DNA from: Campylobacter mucosalis
Lineage (GTDB): Bacteria; Campylobacterota; Campylobacteria; Campylobacterales; Campylobacteraceae
Length of the DNA stretch: 64,000 nucleotides
NCBI RefSeq assembly: GCF_013372205.1
Contig: NZ_CP053831.1
Coordinates: 1,612,001-1,676,000, forward strand
Direction: 5' to 3'
In this document: positions 63,860 to 64,000 of the stretch, one piece after another
Position numbering within the stretch: the stretch's first letter is position 1
How the letters are laid out: each line of letters starts with the position of its first letter
The notes under the pieces: model-generated
The model's database searches: none
Seen by the model: only the letters and a program-made list of their open reading frames with translations
What the model was told of the DNA's origin: nothing
Made by a program: the position numbers and the translations under genes

Positions 63860-63882
63860 ATTTTTTCCTTTAAAAAGAACTT

Positions 63883-63898
63883 GTCGCAAACCCGCGAC
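63883..63898 (-). promoter_or_regulatory. Small hairpin in the S10-operon leader
   Basis: On the minus strand GTCGC-GGGTTT-GCGAC forms a 5-bp GC-rich stem about 25 bases upstream of the rpsJ ATG, in an otherwise AT-rich leader. It could take part in leader regulation. The promoter is probably further upstream in 63900-64000, where TTACAAT is a possible -10; neither is certain. Confidence 0.35.
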
Positions 63899-64000
63899 CC
63901 CTTTACATAGACAAATTTACAGAGGATTGTAAGCTTTTTGTGGCTTTTAATCATGCAAACAGATATTAAATCTTTCGTAAAGAGAACGCGATTTTACTAA

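Overview
The window reads as chromosomal DNA of a Campylobacter species (Campylobacterota). It is AT-rich, with AAGGA-type ribosome sites and TATAAT-type -10 boxes without clear -35 boxes. The gene set fits the genus: fliK-flgD with a sigma-54-type promoter, a cfbpABC/chaN/TonB-receptor iron locus ordered much as in C. jejuni, ThyX instead of ThyA, multihaem cytochromes, and the S10-spc ribosomal block. The species cannot be named from the sequence alone.

Layout. 1-1.6 kb: flagellar hook genes (flgD partial, fliK). 1.7-4.2 kb: typA and a coupled DUF5131 gene. 4.2-8.1 kb: thyX, a Crp/Fnr-like regulator, and divergent from it a selenocysteine formate dehydrogenase (fdhF) with a recognisable SECIS hairpin. 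8.1-11.6 kb: a decayed fcc-type periplasmic reductase operon. Its flavoprotein is a pseudogene (5' end missing plus a nonsense codon), but the two cytochromes, an orphan response regulator and a small secreted protein are intact. 11.7-12 kb: tRNA-Val and tRNA-Glu. 12.1-16.7 kb: a lipoprotein gene, nfo, two tandem nhaA genes and a pirin gene.

16.8-26 kb: the proline genes proB, proA and proC, split by a 6-kb accessory island. The island holds two convergent autotransporter genes with near-identical 5' ends, different helical passengers and a 1321-bp identical 3' inverted repeat. Each gene has a poly-G tract in its promoter (G11 and G9). The spacer between the arms carries a fragment of uvrB, and a third copy of the 3' repeat end sits next to proB. 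proB itself is frameshifted before its PUA domain. The arrangement looks like a phase- and antigen-variable surface protein locus and is the main find of the window.

26-43.9 kb: an ATPase, dgkA and xth, then an iron-uptake block read leftwards (mntP; cfbpA-B-C; chaN-TonB receptor-exbB-exbD-tonB) with two Fur-box-like sites. Three tandem EamA transporters follow, then a zinc operon (znuA, a DUF1007-NicO fusion, znuC, znuB) that faces a Fur-family, probably Zur-like, regulator across a perfect 15-bp palindrome. 44-53 kb: the regulator continues into a methyltransferase, a dihaem cytochrome c peroxidase and a PAS-GGDEF-EAL protein; then an AAA ATPase, fadD and fadL. 53.1-64 kb: map, secY and the spc and S10 ribosomal protein genes from rplO back to rpsJ, all read leftwards.

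A second unexplained structure is a family of about 102-bp intergenic palindromes (two adjacent copies at 10.2-10.4 kb, one at 54.1 kb). They share a fixed core but have stem arms that differ between copies while staying self-complementary.
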